A stretch of DNA of 38,114 nucleotides from Lysobacterales bacterium (lineage in GTDB: Bacteria > Pseudomonadota > Gammaproteobacteria > Xanthomonadales > SZUA-5). The notes below the pieces were generated by a model, which saw only the letters and a list, made by a program, of their open reading frames with translations, ran no database searches and was not told the origin of the DNA. The translations under genes and the position numbers were made by a program. Positions 1 through 6,409 of this stretch are shown one piece after another (position 1 is the stretch's first letter; each line of letters starts with the position of its first letter). Location: the NCBI GenBank assembly GCA_019187485.1, contig JABAQR010000018.1, positions 1 through 38,114 of the forward strand, read 5' to 3'.

Positions 1-270
1 GGGCGCCGGCGCGAGGATCCGCTGCCGGACTGGCGTGCGAGCGGGGCCTTGCGCGGCGTGCGCCGCGCGCAGGGGCGGCTGCGCGTGCGCCAGCCGCTGG
101 CGCGTTTCGTCGAGGGCTTCCGCGCGCACGGGACGCTGCTGCGGCACCTGGTCGGTCCGCTGGACGAACTGCTGGCCGCACTGCACACCGCGCTCGCGCC
201 CGACTGCGCGGACGGCCACATCGAAGTGCCCTTCGACACCCGCGCCTGGTGCCTGGAGCTCGCGACATGA
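1..270 (+). CDS. 3' end of an unrecognised gene (partial)
   Basis: An open frame runs in from the left edge and ends in TGA at 268-270. About 89 C-terminal residues are visible. The stop overlaps the ATG of the next gene (ATGA at 267-270), so it is almost certainly the first visible member of the operon that continues to 2448. The fragment is rich in Arg, Leu and Ala and ends in a stretch around VPFDTRAWCLELAT. I recognise no motif. If the operon makes an activated donor group, this gene could supply the precursor, but that is inference from position only. Confidence 0.6.
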   Translation, partial: GRRREDPLPDWRASGALRGVRRAQGRLRVRQPLARFVEGFRAHGTLLRHLVGPLDELLAALHTALAPDCADGHIEVPFDTRAWCLELAT

Positions 271-1049
271 ACCTGGTGGTGCTCGCGGCCGGTCGCGGCA
301 GTCGCCTCGGCGCGCAGGCCGATGCGCGGCCCAAGTGCCTCACGCCGCTGCTCGGCCGGCCCTGGCTCGACCACCAGCTGGACACCTTCGCCGCCGCGGG
401 ACTGGGTCCGCCGCTGCTGGTCTGCGGCCACGCCGCGGCCGCGCTCCAGCACTGGCCGCGGGTGGCGCGCCGGGTGCTGCAGCCGCGCTGGGCGCAATCC
501 GGTCCGGTCGCGAGCTTGCACGCGGCGCTCGCGCACGTCGCAGACGCCGAGTTGATCGTCGCCTATGGCGATTGCCTGTGGCATCCGCAGTGGCTGCGCT
601 GGCTGCGCGCGGCGCGCGCACCGGTGGCGCTGACCGTCGATCGCGAGTGGGCGGACTTGTGGACGCTGCGCTTTCAGGATCCGCTGGCCGACGCCGAATC
701 GCTGCGGATGGCGCCCGCGGCCGCCGCATGCCGGCATCGGCGCCTGCTCGCGATCGGCGCGCGCGCGGCCCGCATCGAGCAGATCGAGGCCCAGTTCATG
801 GGCCTGCTGCGCTTCGATGCCGCCGGCTGCGCGCGCCTGCGCGCCTGGCTGGATGAGCTGCCGACGGCGCAGCGCGAGCGACTCGACATCACCGCGATGC
901 TCGCGCGCTGGCTCGCCGAAGGCTGGCTGCTCGAAGCGATCGTCGGTGGCGGTGCCTGGCTGGAGCTCGACCACGCCAGCGACCTGGAACTCTACGAGCG
1001 CGCGTTGGCGCAGGGCTTCGGCCACGACTGGCGAGAGCCGCCGCGATGA
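267..1049 (+). CDS. Nucleotidyltransferase, phosphocholine/phosphoglutamine cytidylyltransferase-like
   Basis: 260 residues with an NTP-transferase Rossmann-type fold. The N-terminal signature LAAGRGSRLG and the following PKCLTPL bind the nucleotide. YGDCLW near residue 100 is the metal-binding acidic motif. DPLADAE, EAQFMGLLRF and the C-terminal WLELDHASDLELYE are typical of the small single-domain cytidylyltransferase group that activates choline-phosphate, sugar-phosphates or phosphoglutamine. It should transfer NMP from CTP (or another NTP) to a phosphorylated acceptor in the cytoplasm. The ATG at 267 was chosen because it overlaps the upstream stop and starts directly before the beta strand leading to the AAGRG loop. 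The gene also overlaps the next one by ATGA at 1046-1049. The family is clear; the substrate is not visible from sequence. Confidence 0.85.
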   Translation: MNLVVLAAGRGSRLGAQADARPKCLTPLLGRPWLDHQLDTFAAAGLGPPLLVCGHAAAALQHWPRVARRVLQPRWAQSGPVASLHAALAHVADAELIVAYGDCLWHPQWLRWLRAARAPVALTVDREWADLWTLRFQDPLADAESLRMAPAAAACRHRRLLAIGARAARIEQIEAQFMGLLRFDAAGCARLRAWLDELPTAQRERLDITAMLARWLAEGWLLEAIVGGGAWLELDHASDLELYERALAQGFGHDWREPPR

Positions 1050-1525
1050 GCCTGCTGCTGTGGATCACCGGCGCCGCCGGGGCGGGCAAGAGCACGCTCG
1101 CGCAGGCGCTGCTGCGCCGCTGGCCGCAGGCGCAGCCGCCGCTGTGGCTGGACGGCGACCGCTGGAGGGCCATCCTGGGGCCGCTCGGCGAGGGCTACAC
1201 TCCTCCGGATCGACTCGCGATCGGCAGCGCGCTCGCGCGCCTCGCGCTGGAACTGGTCGCGCAAGGAAGGCCGGTGATGGTCTCGACGATCTCGCGCCAC
1301 GCGCAGGTCGGCGAGTTGCTGGACGAACACCGCGGTGCCCAGTTGCGCGTGCGCCTGCGCGCACCGCTCGCCGAACTGCGGGCGCGCCGTCCGCAGATCG
1401 ACGCCAGCGAACTGGCGGCGATGGACGCCGATCCGTGGCCCTTCCGCGTCGACTTGCAGCTCGCGCCCGCGGCGGTCGCCGACTGGGTGGAGCGCGTGCT
1501 CGCGCGCCTGGACGGCACCCTGTGA
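1046..1525 (+). CDS. CysC-like small-molecule kinase (APS kinase-like)
   Basis: 159-residue P-loop kinase. Walker A is GAAGAGKST at residues 9-17, and LDGDRWR near residues 35-41 matches the LDGDxxR signature of adenylylsulfate kinases. It is shorter than a usual CysC (about 195-200 residues), and the canonical FSxxDRxxNxRR stretch is replaced by TPPDRLAIGSALARL. It could phosphorylate the 3'-hydroxyl of APS to give PAPS, which would feed the sulfotransferase next door. CysC-like enzymes beside a cytidylyltransferase can instead phosphorylate a cytidine diphospho-compound, as Cj1415 does in Campylobacter. It overlaps both neighbours by 4 bases, which implies translational coupling. Confidence 0.8.
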   Translation: MSLLLWITGAAGAGKSTLAQALLRRWPQAQPPLWLDGDRWRAILGPLGEGYTPPDRLAIGSALARLALELVAQGRPVMVSTISRHAQVGELLDEHRGAQLRVRLRAPLAELRARRPQIDASELAAMDADPWPFRVDLQLAPAAVADWVERVLARLDGTL

Positions 1526-2448
1526 ACGCCATCGCCATGGATCCCGGGACTGCCGCCGCCAGCCTGCGCTGGCGCTGCCAGACGCATCCGCAGATGCCTG
1601 GCGTTGGCGCCTACGATGTCGACATCGCTTCGGCCGAGCTGCCCTGCGGCGCGAGCTGGATCGGCAACGTGCTGCTCGAACTCGGCGTCGGCCTGTGGCA
1701 TCCCTGGGGCGCGGATTCCGTGGGCGAATGGCGGCCACTCGGCGGCGATCGTTTCCGCTACGAGCGCGCCGACGAAGGCTGGACCCGGCTGTTGCCGGGA
1801 CTGCGCCACGGTCGCGAATTCCGATTCCGCGCCGGTCCGGTGCCGCGCCTCGGCCACCACTGGCCGTGCCAGTACCCGCCGCTGCCGGTGCTGCTGGTGG
1901 TGCGCGACCCGCGCGATGCGCTGTACTCGGCCTGGCGCCGCGAACGCGCGCGCGGCGCGGTCGCTGGCGACTTCGCCCACTTCGTCGCCAGTCCCTTCCG
2001 CGACTGGCCACTGTCCTGGGCCGGCTGCTACACCCTGCACACCCGGGCCTGGCTGCAGCAGATCGCCACCCACGGCGGGCGCACGCTGCGCTTCGAGGAC
2101 TTCAAGCAGGCGCCGCTGGCCGCGGCCGCGGAGGTCGCCGCGATGCTCGCGATCGACGTCGACGGCGTGCAGCTGCAGACCGCCGTCGCGGCGTCGACGC
2201 ACACCCAGGTCCGCGCCGCCGAAGACCGCCTGCTCGCGCGTGGCGTCGCACCGGTCGCACTGCTGGCCGGCGGCCAGCGCGAGGAGTGGCGCGGCCACTT
2301 CGACGCCGCGATGCACGCCGCTCTCCCGAGCTGGCTGTGGGAAACCTTCGCGCCGCTCGGCTACGTCCCCGAGCACCCCGGCGCCGCCACCCCGCCGCCC
2401 GATCCCGCGCTGCCGGAAAGGCTGCTGCGCGCGCACGCCCCGACGTAG
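1522..2448 (+). CDS. Sulfotransferase-family protein
   Basis: 308 residues from a GTG that overlaps the previous TGA (GTGA, 1522-1525). An ATG at 1534 is the alternative start. GASWIGNVLLELG near residue 45 resembles the 5'-phosphosulfate-binding loop of PAPS-dependent sulfotransferases. LLVVRDPRDALYSAWR near residue 130 matches the 3'-phosphate-binding motif (RDPRDxxxS). The middle contains a SWAGCY...W segment and LRFEDFKQAP, as in the Sulfotransfer_1 family. No signal peptide or membrane segment is evident, so it probably acts in the cytoplasm or at the inner face of the membrane. Acceptor and donor are unknown. It is the last gene of the operon, followed by palindromic repeats. Confidence 0.75.
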   Translation: MNAIAMDPGTAAASLRWRCQTHPQMPGVGAYDVDIASAELPCGASWIGNVLLELGVGLWHPWGADSVGEWRPLGGDRFRYERADEGWTRLLPGLRHGREFRFRAGPVPRLGHHWPCQYPPLPVLLVVRDPRDALYSAWRRERARGAVAGDFAHFVASPFRDWPLSWAGCYTLHTRAWLQQIATHGGRTLRFEDFKQAPLAAAAEVAAMLAIDVDGVQLQTAVAASTHTQVRAAEDRLLARGVAPVALLAGGQREEWRGHFDAAMHAALPSWLWETFAPLGYVPEHPGAATPPPDPALPERLLRAHAPT

Positions 2449-2532
2449 ATCACCTTGCCCGCAGGGCTACGTGACAACCGTCGTCAAGTGACAAACCGTA
2501 GGTCACGTTGCCCGCAGGGCTACGTGACAACC
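2445..2532. repeat. Tandem palindromic intergenic repeat, two copies
   Basis: Two 35-base copies lie at 2445-2479 and 2498-2532 with three mismatches, near GTAGRTCACSTTGCCC then GCAGGGCTACGTGACAACC. The second copy forms a hairpin: GTCACGT pairs with ACGTGAC, then after a T/T mismatch GCCC pairs with GGGC around a GCA loop (2502-2528). A weaker, degenerate third copy may follow at about 2536-2562. It sits between the convergent sulfotransferase and coq7 genes and could serve as a bidirectional transcription end, although there is no T-run. It is a different family from the TGGGAG-type REPs seen elsewhere in the window. Confidence 0.8.
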
Positions 2533-2600
2533 CGCGACACGATCCCGCCGGGCCACATCACCACCAACCCCGACTGCGGCGACTACGCCCCCACACCCGC

Positions 2601-3251
2601 TCACACCCGGTACGCGATCGCCCGCAACACGTCCGCCGCCGCCTGCATCAGGCGCGGCAGCGGCCACGGCAAGGCCATCGCGCCGCGCGCCTGGGCATCG
2701 GCGCCATGCGCGACCTCGTCCGCCTGCATCCGTTCGAGCACCGCGCGCGTGCGCTCGTCGCCCTCCGGCAATCGCGTCAGGTGCTCGCCGAGATGGCTCT
2801 CGACCTGGCGTTCGGTCTCCACGACGAAGCCCAGGCTCAGGCGATCCCCGACCAGGCCCGCACCGGCGCCGATCGCGAACGCGCCCGCGTACCAGAAGGG
2901 ATTCAGCAGGCTCGGCCGGCTGCCGAGTTCGTGCAGGCGCTGCTCGCACCACGCGAGGTGGTCGCCTTCCTCGCGCGCTGCCTGCATCAGGTGCCCGGCC
3001 ACCGCCGGATCGCGCGCCACCGCGGCCTGGCCATAGTAGAGCGCCTGTGCGCAGACCTCGCCGGCGTGGTTGATGCGCATCAGGCCGGCGACGTGGCGAC
3101 GCTCGTTCTCGTCGAGTTCGATGCGCGGGTGCGCCGCACCGGGGCTCGCGCGGTCGGGCGCTTCGGCCGGCGCCGCCACTGTGCGCAGCGCGCGGTCGGC
3201 CTCGGCCAGCAGGCGGTCGATCAGGGACGGTTCGCGCAGCGGACGGCTCAT
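2601..3251 (-). CDS. coq7: 2-polyprenyl-3-methyl-6-methoxy-1,4-benzoquinone monooxygenase
   Basis: 216 residues, the usual bacterial Coq7 length. It carries out the penultimate hydroxylation of ubiquinone biosynthesis using a carboxylate-bridged di-iron centre at the membrane. Motifs of the ferritin-like bundle are visible: MRINHAGEVCAQALYYGQ, the ligand pair in REEGDHLAWCEQRL, WYAGAFAIGAGAGL, ETERQVESHL and ADEVAHG. The start ATG (3249-3251 on the complement) overlaps the stop of the upstream glcF-like gene, so the two are probably translated together. There are no other ubiquinone genes nearby. Confidence 0.95.
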   Translation of the reverse strand: MSRPLREPSLIDRLLAEADRALRTVAAPAEAPDRASPGAAHPRIELDENERRHVAGLMRINHAGEVCAQALYYGQAAVARDPAVAGHLMQAAREEGDHLAWCEQRLHELGSRPSLLNPFWYAGAFAIGAGAGLVGDRLSLGFVVETERQVESHLGEHLTRLPEGDERTRAVLERMQADEVAHGADAQARGAMALPWPLPRLMQAAADVLRAIAYRV

Positions 3252-4486
3252 GCAGGCGGGCGGGGTAACAGGCGTTGCGCCAAGCATGCCACCGGGTGCG
3301 CGACCGTCAGATTGATCCCGCGCAGACGCAGGCGCTCGAACAGGTGCAGGCTGCAGCCGACGTTGGTGGTCGCCAGCGCGTCCAGGCGCGCGGCCACGAT
3401 CGCGTCCACCAGGGTTGCCGCAAGCGCGTCGGCCTGCCGGGGGTGGGCGAACAGCTGCGGGCCGGCGGCGCCGCAGCAACCGTGGCCGGCGGTGATCGGC
3501 ACGCATTCCACGCCGGGCAGCAGCGTCAGCAGCTCGCTCGCTGCGCCCGGATCGCGCAGGACGTTGCGGTGGGTGCAGGGGACGAACACCCCGATCCGGG
3601 CTTCGACCCTGCGCAGGCGCGTTCGCCAGGCCTCCTGGTGTGCGAGCAGCCATCGGCAGGCCTCGACCACGGCGACGCCCGACTCGCGCAGCGCGCCGAT
3701 GCAGCCGCTGTCGAGCGCGACCACCAGGCGTGCGGCGCCGAGCGCGTTGCGATTGGCGCGCGCCCGGGAGCGTGCCGTGTCGATGTCGCCGAGGTGGCGC
3801 GCGAATGCACCGCAACAGCCCGCCGCCGCCGGTGCGAGCGGCAAGGCGCACACCGCGGCGATGGCGAGCAGCGCGCGCTGTGCATCGGCCTCGAAACTGC
3901 GCGCGACACAACCGGTGAAAAGCAGCGCAGCATCCGCCGTCGCTGGCGCCGCGAGCGGTGCCCGCGCGCGCAACAGCCAGCGCGTACGCCGTCCGAGCCG
4001 GTGCGTCCATTGCGGCAGCGCGCGCGCGATCGCGCCCAGCAAACCCAGCGCGTGTGCGGCGGCCATCGGATGACGAGTCGCGAGACCCGCCAGGCGAGCG
4101 CCGGTCGATACGCCGCTGGGCAAGGTCGCGGGCTCACCCGGCCCGGGCGTGGCAGCGGATTCGTCCCGCGAGCGTGCTGCCGAAACCAGGATCGCGCGCG
4201 CCCCCTCGATGATCTCGCCATAGCGCACCTGCGCCGGGCACGCCGCCTCGCAGGCACGGCATTGCAGACAGCTTTCCAGTGCCTCGCGCAAGGAAGCGTC
4301 CACCGTCGCGCCCGGCTGCAGCGACTTCGCCAGCGCGATGCGCCCGCGCGGCGAACGCGTTTCCAGCCCGCTCAGCTGGAAAGTCGGGCAATGCGGCAGG
4401 CACAGCCCGCACATCACGCACTCATCCGCACGCACCCGCAGCGTCGTCGCGATCACGTTCAGGTCGATGTCGGCATGCTCCACCAT
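3248..4486 (-). CDS. glcF: GlcF-like (Fe-S)-binding oxidoreductase subunit
   Basis: 412 residues. Two ferredoxin-type 4Fe-4S motifs, CVMCGLCLPHCP and CLQCRACEAACP, lie in the N-terminal third. Two CCG (DUF224) domains follow, with cysteine clusters around TGCVARSF...AAGCCGAF and CTHRNV...GHGCCGAAG. This is the plan of the glycolate oxidase iron-sulfur subunit, about 407 residues in E. coli. I chose the ATG at 4486: it gives the family length, whereas a longer frame up to 4585 would translate a REP-type hairpin into nonsense N-terminal residues. No Shine-Dalgarno is obvious. No glcD or glcE partner is visible in the window, so the exact substrate (glycolate, lactate or another 2-hydroxyacid) is uncertain. 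Confidence 0.85.
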   Translation of the reverse strand: MVEHADIDLNVIATTLRVRADECVMCGLCLPHCPTFQLSGLETRSPRGRIALAKSLQPGATVDASLREALESCLQCRACEAACPAQVRYGEIIEGARAILVSAARSRDESAATPGPGEPATLPSGVSTGARLAGLATRHPMAAAHALGLLGAIARALPQWTHRLGRRTRWLLRARAPLAAPATADAALLFTGCVARSFEADAQRALLAIAAVCALPLAPAAAGCCGAFARHLGDIDTARSRARANRNALGAARLVVALDSGCIGALRESGVAVVEACRWLLAHQEAWRTRLRRVEARIGVFVPCTHRNVLRDPGAASELLTLLPGVECVPITAGHGCCGAAGPQLFAHPRQADALAATLVDAIVAARLDALATTNVGCSLHLFERLRLRGINLTVAHPVACLAQRLLPRPPA

Positions 4487-4491
4487 CGCGC

Positions 4492-4528
4492 GATTCTGTA
4501 GGAGCGCCGCCTGCGGTGCGACAGAATC
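4492..4528. repeat. REP-type palindrome upstream of glcF
   Basis: GATTCTGT (4492-4499) pairs perfectly with ACAGAATC (4521-4528). Inside it AGGAGCGCCGC and GCGGTGC form a further GC stem. The TGTAGGAGCG head followed by a GC palindrome and GCGACAG is the common extragenic REP architecture of pseudomonads and xanthomonads. It lies only 5 bases before the glcF start codon, in the 5' leader. Confidence 0.75.
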
Positions 4529-4595
4529 CGACTGCCGCGAGCCGTCACCCGACTCCAGCCTGAACCTGTCGGTCCTCGCGCTCATCGCCGGGGAC

Positions 4596-4624
4596 TTGCA
4601 CGCTTTCAGGCCGCCATCTAAACT
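4596..4624 (+). promoter_or_regulatory. Candidate sigma-70 promoter for rplM-rpsI
   Basis: TTGCAC (4596-4601) and TAAACT (4619-4624) are separated by 17 bases. They lie in the only non-coding stretch between the divergent glcF-like gene and rplM, leaving a leader of about 30 bases before the ATG at 4663. Match to the consensus is moderate. Confidence 0.45.
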
Positions 4625-4662
4625 TGTCGGTCTTTGTAAGGCAAGGTCCAGGGAAGGTCTCC

Positions 4663-5091
4663 ATGAAGACGGTGAGCGCCAAGCCGGAAACCGTGAAGCG
4701 TGATTGGTTTCTGGTGGATGCGTCGGGCAAGACGCTCGGCCGCCTGTGCACGGAACTCGCGCGTCGTCTGCGCGGCAAGCACAAGGCCATTTACACCCCG
4801 CACGTCGACACCGGCGACTATCTCGTCGTGATCAACGCCGAAAAGGTCGCGGTGACCGGCAACAAGTGGAACGACAAACTGTACCACCGGGTCACCGGCT
4901 ACATCGGCAACATCAAGACCATCCCGCTGAAGAACATGCTGGCCAGTCACCCCGAGCGCGCGATCGAGATCGCCGTCAAGGGCATGTTGCCGAAGGGCCC
5001 GCTGGGCCGCGACATGTTCCGCAAGCTCAAGGTTTACAGCGGATCCGAGCATCCGCACGCGGCGCAGCAGCCCGCGGTTCTCGACATCTGA
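4663..5091 (+). CDS. rplM: 50S ribosomal protein L13
   Basis: 142 residues, exactly the E. coli length. The sequence reads as a full L13 family member, with [32 protein letters not shown] and the [18 protein letters not shown] region before a His-rich C-terminus. L13 binds 23S rRNA early in large-subunit assembly. The start at 4663 follows a purine-rich AGGGAAGG ribosome-binding site near 4649-4657. The in-frame ATG upstream at 4624 would add a 13-residue extension the family lacks. It is the first gene of the conserved rplM-rpsI operon. Confidence 0.98.
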   Translation: MKTVSAKPETVKRDWFLVDASGKTLGRLCTELARRLRGKHKAIYTPHVDTGDYLVVINAEKVAVTGNKWNDKLYHRVTGYIGNIKTIPLKNMLASHPERAIEIAVKGMLPKGPLGRDMFRKLKVYSGSEHPHAAQQPAVLDI

Positions 5092-5105
5092 TTCAAGGAA
5101 GCGTC

Positions 5106-5498
5106 ATGGCGATCCCGCAGTACTACGGCACCGGCCGTCGCAAGTCCTCCGCTGCCCGCGTGTTCCTGCGCCCCGGCAAGGGCCAGATCACGGTCAACGA
5201 CAAGACCCTCGACGCCTTCTTCGGCCGCGAGACCGCGCGCATGGTCGTGCGCCAGCCGCTCGAGCTGACCAAGATGAGCGAGCGCTTCGACGTACTGGTC
5301 ACGGTCGAGGGTGGCGGCATGACCGGCCAGTCCGGCGCCATCCGCCTCGGCCTCTCGCGCGCCCTCGTCGAGTACGACGAGAACCTGAAGAGCGAGTTGC
5401 GCAAGGCCGGTTTCCTCACCCGCGACGCCCGCGAGGTCGAACGCAAGAAGGTCGGCCTGCACAAGGCCCGCCGCGCCACCCAGTACAGCAAGCGCTGA
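5106..5498 (+). CDS. rpsI: 30S ribosomal protein S9
   Basis: 130 residues, the same length as E. coli S9. Clear family features are [19 protein letters not shown] at the N-terminus, [14 protein letters not shown] in the centre and the basic tail ending RRATQYSKR, whose last Lys/Arg reaches the P-site tRNA in the ribosome. It starts 14 bases after rplM, behind AAGGAA at 5095-5100. tRNA-Gln begins 30 bases after the stop and may be on the same transcript. Confidence 0.98.
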   Translation: MAIPQYYGTGRRKSSAARVFLRPGKGQITVNDKTLDAFFGRETARMVVRQPLELTKMSERFDVLVTVEGGGMTGQSGAIRLGLSRALVEYDENLKSELRKAGFLTRDAREVERKKVGLHKARRATQYSKR

Positions 5499-5528
5499 TC
5501 GCTGCGACGATCCGTGTTGCAGAGAAAT

Positions 5529-5602
5529 TGGGGGATCGTTCAACGGTAGGACAACGGACTCTGACTCCGTTTATCTAGGTTCGAATCCTAGTCCCCCAGC
5601 CA
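5529..5602 (+). tRNA. tRNA-Gln (anticodon CUG)
   Basis: A full cloverleaf of 74 bases can be drawn. The acceptor stem pairs TGGGGGA with TCCCCCA, with discriminator G and encoded CCA. The anticodon arm ACGGA-CTCTGAC-TCCGT has CTG at positions 34-36. The T-arm has the GGTTCGAATCC consensus. The U1-A72 acceptor start and G73 discriminator are typical identity elements of glutamine tRNA. It follows rpsI directly. Confidence 0.97.
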
Positions 5603-5645
5603 ATCGCGGTTCCCGGTGGTTCCCACCGAAGCCCGAAAGACAACG

Positions 5646-5671
5646 AACCCCGCGTAACTGCGGGGTTTTTT
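5646..5671 (+). terminator. Rho-independent terminator after tRNA-Gln
   Basis: AACCCCGC (5646-5653) pairs with GCGGGGTT (5660-5667) around a 6-base loop and runs into TTTTTT (5666-5671). It is correctly placed to end the rplM-rpsI-tRNA-Gln transcript. Confidence 0.9.
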
Positions 5672-5813
5672 GTGCCCGACGGCCATCAATGTCCATCGTG
5701 GATTGGGTACAGGGACTTGCTATGGCAACTTCATCTTTCCGATCCACGCCTGCGGCGCCCTCAGTTGCTCGGCGTTTGTCACTGGCCGGGTCAATCGAGC
5801 TCACTTCCGGGCA

Positions 5814-5897
5814 AAGCCCGCTGTCACCGTCCCAATGCCGGCCGGGTGCCGGATTGCGCAGCTTCACGGCCGTCAGCTTGTCGGATGCGGTACCCAT
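5814..5897 (-). pseudogene. Remnant N-terminus of a tyrosine (phage-type) integrase
   Basis: Reading the minus strand from an ATG at 5897 gives about 28 residues, with the core KLTAVKLRNPAPGRHWDGDSGL. This matches the start of DUF4102/P4-type integrases (LTAxxVRx...PGRxxDGGGLYL). A weak similarity may continue for 8 more residues (CPEVSS in place of the usual YLxVSS), after which it is lost. No catalytic domain is present. It lies just downstream of tRNA-Leu on the same strand, which is where such integrases sit after tRNA-targeted integration. I infer that this is what is left of an excised or decayed island. Confidence 0.55.
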
Positions 5898-5975
5898 GTC
5901 AGGTCCAAGGTTGCCCCCAATCTTGCCCCCGCCGGGCTCCGGATGCAATCGGACGAACCCGCACGCCCTGAAACG

Positions 5976-6000
5976 AAAAAACCGCGCCGGAGCGCGGTTT
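5976..6000 (-). terminator. Terminator of tRNA-Leu
   Basis: AAACCGCGC (5979-5987) and GCGCGGTTT (5992-6000) form a 9-bp stem with a 4-base loop. On the minus strand the stem ends in six T (complement of 5976-5981). It lies 46 bases past the 3' end of tRNA-Leu. Confidence 0.85.
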
Positions 6001-6045
6001 CTTCGACTTCTTCCGGACTGTGATGGATGCCGCCGGATGCTCAAA

Positions 6046-6132
6046 TGGTGCCGAAGGTGGGACTCGAACCCACACGGTTTTCAGGCCGGCGGATTTTGAG
6101 TCCGCTGCGTCTACCGATTCCGCCACTTCGGC
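6046..6132 (-). tRNA. tRNA-Leu (anticodon CAA)
   Basis: An 87-base class II tRNA on the minus strand. The acceptor GCCGAAG pairs with CTTCGGC, with discriminator A and encoded CCA. The anticodon arm GCGGA-CTCAAAA-TCCGC gives CAA, reading UUG. It has a long variable arm and the T-arm GGGTTCGAGTCCC. The size and variable arm fit leucine. Confidence 0.97.
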
Positions 6133-6145
6133 GTGGAGGGCGCCG

Positions 6146-6176
6146 AGCATAGCGCAGCATCGGGGCGTGTCGCGAA
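6146..6176 (-). promoter_or_regulatory. Candidate promoter of tRNA-Leu
   Basis: On the minus strand TATGCT (complement of 6146-6151) lies 13 bases before the mature tRNA 5' end, a suitable -10 position. The matching -35 is poor (TTCGCG, complement of 6171-6176, spacer 19). Confidence 0.35.
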
Positions 6177-6348
6177 CGCGCGACGACACGTGAGGCAGGT
6201 GTCGAGCTAACGCTGACGAACAAGCTGGTGCCGTATTCGAAGGCGATGCGATCGCCGATCCGGGTGGTCTGGTACATGCCTTCCAGCGCCAGCATGGTCG
6301 TGCACGCGGGCAAGCGTGGCGGGTGTCCGACTCCGTTCCATCCGTGGT

Positions 6349-6376
6349 TTGCTGCACCGCAGCATCCTGCTAGCAT
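6349..6376 (+). promoter_or_regulatory. Candidate promoter of phaE-phaC
   Basis: TTGCTG (6349-6354) and an extended -10, TGC-TAGCAT (hexamer 6371-6376), are 16 bases apart. They lie 33 bases before the GTG start of phaE. The same TAGCAT hexamer precedes mtgA and the cyclase gene. The rest of the gap from 6133 shows no gene I can support. Confidence 0.45.
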
Positions 6377-6409
6377 CCGCGCTCCTTTCCGTTCCGAGCG
6401 AGCGCGTCC

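Larger units (their letters stand above)
5672..6045. other. Non-coding stretch between two tRNA genes, probable island scar
   Basis: This 374-base stretch has no convincing intact gene, and its base composition looks less GC-biased than its surroundings. It contains the decayed integrase start (5814-5897) and the tRNA-Leu terminator (5976-6000). The rest shows only short, interrupted reading frames. I looked for a copy of the tRNA-Leu or tRNA-Gln 3' end as an attachment-site repeat and did not see one. Confidence 0.6.

Noticed and set aside
2445..2532. The two 35-base repeats as a CRISPR array
   Set aside because: There are only two copies, an 18-base spacer and a mobile-palindrome structure. 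No cas genes are nearby.
4487..4585. N-terminal extension of the glcF-like protein
   Set aside because: It translates a REP hairpin. The shorter form matches the family length and begins just before the first cysteine cluster.
5672..6099. Plus-strand frames in the tRNA-Gln/tRNA-Leu gap as a protein gene
   Set aside because: They run through terminators and the antisense of tRNA-Leu, and have no start signal.
6163..6330. Minus-strand peptide with MLALEGMYQTTRIG then DRIAFEYG between tRNA-Leu and phaE
   Set aside because: It looks slightly protein-like but has no ribosome-binding site, runs into the tRNA gene and matches no family I know. It could be a relic, but support is too weak to list.
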